Of a stretch of 64,000 nucleotides of DNA, positions 59,612-64,000 are shown piece by piece. The stretch's first letter is position 1, and every line of letters starts with the position of its first letter. A program made the position numbers and the translations under genes. This DNA is from JAFASC01 sp034669505 (GTDB lineage Bacteria > Pseudomonadota > Alphaproteobacteria > Rhizobiales > Beijerinckiaceae), in NCBI GenBank assembly GCA_034669505.1, contig JAXDNJ010000039.1, forward strand, positions 47,670 to 111,669, read 5' to 3'. The notes under the pieces are model-generated. The model saw nothing but the letters and a program-made list of their open reading frames with translations. It had not been told where the DNA came from and searched no databases.

Positions 59612-60847
59612 ATGCTGATGAAAGTTCAGGCGAGCGCCCGCCGGCCCGCCTCCGCGCCGCGTAGTCTCGTCGTCCTCGGCGCCACCGGATCGATTGGCCG
59701 CTCTGCCGCCGACGTCCTCGATGCCGCTCCGGGAGCCTTTGATGTCCAGGCGGTGGCTGCTTGCCGCGACGCGAAGGGCCTTGCCGCGATGGCGCGGCGG
59801 CTATCGGCGCGCTTTGCCGCGATCTGCGAGCCCGGCATGTATGCCGAGTTGAAACGCGAGCTCTCGGGATCGGGCATCGAAGTTGCCGCAGGCAAAGCAG
59901 CCGTGGTCGAGGCGGCACGCCGTCCGGCCGATCTCGTTCTTGGCGCAATTGCCGGCGCCGCCGGCGTCGAGCCGACCTATGCCGCGCTTTCCAAGGGCAG
60001 CACCATCGCGCTCGCCAACAAGGAGTGCCTGGTCTGCGCCGGGGCGCCCTTCATGCGCATGGCGGCGGAAGTGGGCGCCAAGCTCTTGCCGGTCGACAGC
60101 GAGCACAACGCGATTTTCCAAGCCCTCGGCGGGGAACCGATCGAGCGTGTCGAGCGAATGACGCTCACCGCCTCCGGAGGTCCGTTCCGCACCTGGACTG
60201 CCAACGCCATCGGCGCAGCGACACCCGAACAGGCGCTCGCACATCCGAATTGGTCGATGGGCCGGAAGGTGACGATCGACTCCGCAACCTTGATGAACAA
60301 AGGCCTGGAACTCATTGAGGCGCATTATATTTTCGGCATCACCGCTGATCGGCTTGATGTGCTGGTGCACCCGCAATCGATCGTGCATGGCCTCGTCTCC
60401 TTTGCCGACGGGTCGGTGACAGCCGGGCTCGCCGTGCCTGACATGAAGGTGCCGATCGCCCATTGCCTCGGCTTTCCGGGGCGCCTGTCGACGCCGACGC
60501 GCCGGCTCGATCTTGCGGCGATCGGTACGCTCACTTTTGAGCGCCCCGACTTCGAGCGCTTCCCGGCGCTCAAAGTCGCCATGGACGCCCTAAAAAACGG
60601 CGGCGGGCTGCCGACCGTCCTGAACGCGGCCAATGAGATCGCCGTGGAAGCGTTTCTTGAGCGGCGAATCGGCTTCGGGGATATCGCGCGCTTCGTTGCC
60701 GCGGCCTGCGAGGCGGCGCTCGCCGACGGCACGGCCAAAGAGCCGCAGAGCGTTGGCGAAGCGCTTGCCGTTGACCATGTTGTCAGAGAAAGGTCGCGCA
60801 GCCTCTTGGCCCGGACAAGTCAGTCGGGCATGGTAACCCTCCAGTAA
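59612..60847 (+). CDS. dxr: 1-deoxy-D-xylulose-5-phosphate reductoisomerase
   Basis: This 411-aa enzyme catalyses the second step of the MEP isoprenoid pathway, using NADPH. The Rossmann motif is VLGATGSIGRSAADVL; metal and substrate motifs are LPVDSEHNAIFQAL, TASGGPFR, and WSMGRKVTIDSATLMNKGLE. Full length. The ATG at 59612 is taken; a second ATG two codons in is possible. It places precursor supply directly next to uppS, which uses its product chain. Confidence 0.95.
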   Translation: MLMKVQASARRPASAPRSLVVLGATGSIGRSAADVLDAAPGAFDVQAVAACRDAKGLAAMARRLSARFAAICEPGMYAELKRELSGSGIEVAAGKAAVVEAARRPADLVLGAIAGAAGVEPTYAALSKGSTIALANKECLVCAGAPFMRMAAEVGAKLLPVDSEHNAIFQALGGEPIERVERMTLTASGGPFRTWTANAIGAATPEQALAHPNWSMGRKVTIDSATLMNKGLELIEAHYIFGITADRLDVLVHPQSIVHGLVSFADGSVTAGLAVPDMKVPIAHCLGFPGRLSTPTRRLDLAAIGTLTFERPDFERFPALKVAMDALKNGGGLPTVLNAANEIAVEAFLERRIGFGDIARFVAAACEAALADGTAKEPQSVGEALAVDHVVRERSRSLLARTSQSGMVTLQ

Positions 60848-60927
60848 CCATGCTGGTCGGCGGCAGACCCAGCTCGGTCGGCCATTAGCCAGGCCGTGCG
60901 CTTGTTCCCGGCTCGCAAGGAGGCTTG

Positions 60928-62073
60928 ATGTCCGCTTTCGGTCCGCTCGGTACCGTACTGATTTACGTCGTTCCGTTCCTCTTCGTCCTCACGGTCGTTG
61001 TCTTCTTCCACGAGCTCGGGCATTTCCTGGTCGGCCGCTGGTGCGGCGTGAAGGTCGACGCGTTTTCGCTAGGTTTCGGGCCTGAAATCTGCGCCTTCGT
61101 CGACCGCAAGGGGACGCGCTGGCGGCTCGCCGCGCTGCCGCTCGGCGGCTACGTCAAATTCCATGGCGACGCGAACGCCGTCAGCGGCACGCCTTCCGAT
61201 GACGCTCCGCTCATGAGCGCGGCCGAGCGTTCGATCACCTTTTTCGGCCAGCCGGTCTGGAAGCGCGCCGCCGTCGTCGCGGCGGGCCCAATCGCCAATT
61301 TCATTCTGGCGATCGTGATCTTCGCTCTCCTGTTCTTCAGCTTCGGCCGCCCGGTCCTGTTGCCGCGGGTCGACTCGGTGACGCCTGGCAGCGCCGCTGA
61401 GATCGGCGGCTTCAAGCCGGGCGATATCGTCATCGCCATTGAAGGCCGTCCGATCGAGAATTTCGCCGACATGCAGCGGATCGTCTCCGTTTCCGCCGAT
61501 ACCCCGTTGACCTTCGTCGTCAATCGGAACGGCATTGCCACCACGTTGGAGGCAACGCCGCGGCTAAAGGAACTCTCGACACCGCTCGGCAAGACGCGCG
61601 TCGGGCTGCTCGGCGTCGAGGCCGGCTCGCATCATGAAGACTGGCGCACGGAACATTACGGTCTCCTCGCTTCGATCCGGCTCGCCGGGCAGGAGACATG
61701 GTACGTCATCGACCGCACCATGAGCTACGTCGGCGGGCTCTTCCTCGGCCGCGAATCGCCCGATCAACTATCCGGCGTCATCGGGACCGCCCAAGTCGCT
61801 GGCGAAATGGCGAAGCTCGGCTTCGGGGCGGTGCTGAATCTTGCAGCGATTCTCTCAATTTCGATCGGTCTGCTCAACCTGTTCCCGATCCCTCTGCTCG
61901 ATGGCGGGCACTTGATGTACTACGCAGTCGAGGCGCTGCGCGGCCGCGCGCTCAATGAGCGGGCCCAGGAATATGGGTTCCGGCTGGGTCTCGCGATCGT
62001 CTGCGGGCTGATGATCTTCGCGACCTACAACGATCTCGCCCGTATCACGCGCCAGCTGATGCACTGGGGCTGA
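60928..62073 (+). CDS. rseP: RIP metalloprotease RseP (site-2 protease)
   Basis: This 381-aa inner-membrane zinc protease has VFFHELGHFLVGRWCGVK (His28, Glu29, His32) in helix 1, a PDZ domain (about 120-210, VTPGSAAEIGGFKPGDIVIAI) and the third metal ligand in FPIPLLDGGHLMYYAVEAL. It cuts transmembrane anti-sigma or signal peptides as part of envelope stress control. AGGAGG lies just before the start. The gene leads into bamA, whose product is one of the envelope clients. Confidence 0.94.
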   Translation: MSAFGPLGTVLIYVVPFLFVLTVVVFFHELGHFLVGRWCGVKVDAFSLGFGPEICAFVDRKGTRWRLAALPLGGYVKFHGDANAVSGTPSDDAPLMSAAERSITFFGQPVWKRAAVVAAGPIANFILAIVIFALLFFSFGRPVLLPRVDSVTPGSAAEIGGFKPGDIVIAIEGRPIENFADMQRIVSVSADTPLTFVVNRNGIATTLEATPRLKELSTPLGKTRVGLLGVEAGSHHEDWRTEHYGLLASIRLAGQETWYVIDRTMSYVGGLFLGRESPDQLSGVIGTAQVAGEMAKLGFGAVLNLAAILSISIGLLNLFPIPLLDGGHLMYYAVEALRGRALNERAQEYGFRLGLAIVCGLMIFATYNDLARITRQLMHWG

Positions 62074-62395
62074 AGGCGCGGTTTTTTCCGCTTCTGGTCG
62101 CAGGCGGGATACGCGCTCATCCCGATCAAGGACAAGCCGCGGTCGGAAGCGGGCGGGAATGCGACATCACGTTGAAAAACCTCGGGCAAAGCGTGACTTG
62201 CTGGACACGCGTCGCGAAAATGCCGCCGCGGTCCCAGCTGAGCGATTGCAGCAATTGGTAAACCCTGTAGAAGCAAAAATTGGAAAGGTGACGCTCGACG
62301 CTAACCGCGTTTGACGCCCACCCGGTACAATGAAGGCGCGGGTCTCAAGTACCTGCGTGCGGCAAAAACGCCGCCTTGGATGGGGATCGGTTTTG
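62074..62395. other. 322-base gap between rseP and bamA
   Basis: No gene was found in this gap. A weak promoter-like pair (TTGCAG and TAGAAG, 16 bases apart, near 62247-62274) could drive bamA. Nothing resembling an RNA gene, tRNA or repeat was recognised, and the open frames crossing it are shadows that run into bamA out of frame. Confidence 0.4.
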
Positions 62396-64000
62396 ATGAT
62401 CAGAGGCTTTCTGAACCGGCTCGCCCTTGCGGTGGTGGTCGCCGCGGGGCTCGCGGGCTCCGTTTCGGTGGCTTTCGCCCAGAACGTCGTGGTCCACGGC
62501 AATCGCCGGATCGATACCGACACGGTTCGCTCGTACTTCACGGGAAGCGACGTCAACAAGGGCGTCGAGGACCTGCGCAAGACCGGTCTGTTCTCGACCG
62601 TGCGCGCGCGCCGCGACGGCGGCACGATTGTCGTCGACGTCGCCGAAAACAACATCATCAACCGCGTCGCCTTCGAGGGCAACAGCAAGGTCAAGACCGA
62701 ATCGCTGCAGGCCGAGATCCAGTCGCGCTCACGCGGGCCTTTCGATCCGGCGCTGGTCGATGCCGACATTCAGCGCATCATGGAGATCTACCGCCGTTCC
62801 GGCCGTGCGGCCGCGAGCGTCAAATATCGCACCGTCGACCTACCGAACGGGCGTCTCGACGTCGTCTTCACGATCGACGAGGGCGCCAAAACAGGCGTGA
62901 AAGAGATCAGGTTCGTCGGCAATGAGGTTTACTCCGGCTACAGGCTGCGTGGTCTCATCCAGACGACGGAAATGAACCTCTTGTCGTTCTTCAAGAGCAG
63001 CGACGTCTACGATCCGGACAAGATCGCCGCCGATCTCGAGCTGATCCGCCGCTATTATCTGAAGAACGGTTATGCGGATTTCCGCATCGTCAATTCCGAT
63101 GCGACTTACGATTCGGTGCTGCAGGGCTACATCATCACCATCACCTTGGAAGAGGGCCCGCAGTACCGGGTTGGCGACGTGCGCGTCGAGTCCCACTTGC
63201 CGGACGTGCCCTCCGAAGCGCTGCGTCCGCTGCTCGCGCTCTCGCCCGGCGACATCTACAACGGCGACGCCGTCGAGAAGTCGGTTGATCGGCTCACAAG
63301 GGAAGTCGCCAAGAGCGGTTACGCGTTCTCGCAGGTGCGGCCGCGCGGCGACCGCGACGTGGCGACGCGCACCGTCAGAATCGCTTTTGTCGTCGATGAA
63401 GGGCCGCGCGTCTACATCGAGCGCATCGACGTTCGCGGGAACACTCGTACCCGCGACTTCGTCATCCGCCGCGAGTTCGAGATCGGCGAAGGCGATGCCT
63501 ATAATCGCGTGCTGATCGATCGCGCCGAGCGGCGCCTGAACAGCCTTGGTTATTTCAAGAAGGTTCGCATCACCAACCAGCCGGGCTCCTCGCCCGATCG
63601 CGTCATCATCGTCGTCGATGTCGAAGACCAGCCCACCGGCTCGTTCTCGGTCTCGGGCGGCTATTCGACGACCGACGGATTGCTGGCCGAAGTCTCCGTT
63701 AGTGAGTCGAACTTCATGGGCCGGGGCCAATTCGTCCGCGCATCGGCCACGGTGGGCCAGCGCGCCCGCGGCGTGGAGTTCAACTTCACCGAGCCATATA
63801 TCTTCGATCAACCGATTGCGGCGGGCTTCGACCTCTTCGCCAAGCAGTCGGACGCATCGAACTACTCGTTCTACAAAAACACGATCGTAGGCGGGACGGT
63901 GCGCCTCGGCTTGCCAGTCACGGACGAGATCACCTTCTCACCGCGATATTCGCTGTACGGCCAGCACGTCTCGATCCCCAACGATTCGAAGCGGCCGTAT
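62396..64000 (+). CDS. bamA: Outer-membrane protein assembly factor BamA (partial, 3' end beyond window)
   Basis: The reading frame from ATG 62396 is open to the end of the window (535 codons). A signal peptide (to about residue 29, AFAQ) is followed by POTRA domains: VVVHGNRRIDTDTVRSYF, INRVAFEGNSKVKTESL, VKEIRFVGNEVYSGYRLRG, YRVGDVRVESHLPDVPSEAL and IERIDVRGNTRTRDFVIRRE, i.e. five. The start of the beta-barrel follows (GSFSVSGGYSTTDGLLAEVS, FNFTEPYIF). BamA inserts beta-barrel proteins into the outer membrane. The first POTRA is slightly shorter than in most relatives. The C-terminal barrel part is missing only because the window ends. Confidence 0.95.
   Translation, partial: MIRGFLNRLALAVVVAAGLAGSVSVAFAQNVVVHGNRRIDTDTVRSYFTGSDVNKGVEDLRKTGLFSTVRARRDGGTIVVDVAENNIINRVAFEGNSKVKTESLQAEIQSRSRGPFDPALVDADIQRIMEIYRRSGRAAASVKYRTVDLPNGRLDVVFTIDEGAKTGVKEIRFVGNEVYSGYRLRGLIQTTEMNLLSFFKSSDVYDPDKIAADLELIRRYYLKNGYADFRIVNSDATYDSVLQGYIITITLEEGPQYRVGDVRVESHLPDVPSEALRPLLALSPGDIYNGDAVEKSVDRLTREVAKSGYAFSQVRPRGDRDVATRTVRIAFVVDEGPRVYIERIDVRGNTRTRDFVIRREFEIGEGDAYNRVLIDRAERRLNSLGYFKKVRITNQPGSSPDRVIIVVDVEDQPTGSFSVSGGYSTTDGLLAEVSVSESNFMGRGQFVRASATVGQRARGVEFNFTEPYIFDQPIAAGFDLFAKQSDASNYSFYKNTIVGGTVRLGLPVTDEITFSPRYSLYGQHVSIPNDSKRPY

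Noticed and set aside
62300..62335. TTGACG and TACAAT near the bamA start as promoter
   Set aside because: The spacing is only 9 bases, too short for a sigma-70-type promoter.

Overview
The window is high-GC chromosomal DNA of an alphaproteobacterium, most likely of the order Hyphomicrobiales (Rhizobiales). The evidence is the rpsB-tsf-pyrH-frr-uppS-cdsA-dxr-rseP-bamA run, the rpiA-DUF2059-gor trio, a class II DAHP synthase, three small DUF6894 proteins and an intergenic inverted repeat of a type common in Bradyrhizobium relatives. The family could not be fixed. No rRNA, insertion sequence, prophage, integrase or CRISPR array was seen. Three tRNA genes are present, all on the minus strand: Trp(CCA), Val(CAC) and Gln(CTG).

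Layout. 1-12.6 kb is a mixed metabolic and envelope region: the end of a symporter, a two-domain peptidoglycan hydrolase candidate, a class II aldolase, aspartase, an Nramp-like transporter, a lytic transglycosylase with a SPOR-like tail, an SDR without its catalytic residues, a TauE exporter, a DUF2161 nuclease-like protein and a phosphoglycolate phosphatase whose end overlaps tRNA-Val. 12.6-18.7 kb holds a single-domain response regulator, rpiA-DUF2059-gor, an acyltransferase and the DAHP synthase. 18.7-25.3 kb is more accessory: a FecR/CHASE2-cyclase pair, two divergent DUF6894 genes, a Crp/Fnr regulator and a repeat-rich metalloprotease. 25.6-30.8 kb has a Tat-exported SMP-30 protein facing a translationally coupled cytochrome c oxidase operon (cyt c, coxB, coxA, coxC).

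30.9-36.1 kb is a minus-strand run that looks like a surface-glycan modification locus: nucleotide-sugar epimerase, SxtJ-like protein, 50-aa DUF5989 protein, NodU-type carbamoyltransferase, GST and an AlgX-like SGNH protein. 36.4-42.9 kb has two paralogous RND adaptor proteins. The first is paired with a caspase-fold protein that has lost both catalytic residues; the second is coupled to an RND pump. 43-48.2 kb carries a thiolase and a coupled signalling trio (histidine kinase, CheY-like regulator, REC-cyclase).

48.3-64 kb is mostly housekeeping: dnaE, then a haem-oxygenase-like diiron protein with an adjoining methyltransferase and a divergent RidA relative, then the ribosomal, isoprenoid and envelope cluster, which leaves the window inside bamA. 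The items most worth follow-up are the carbamoyltransferase/SxtJ/DUF5989/AlgX-like locus, the pseudo-caspase beside an orphan RND adaptor, the HO-like/methyltransferase pair and the kinase-to-cyclase trio.
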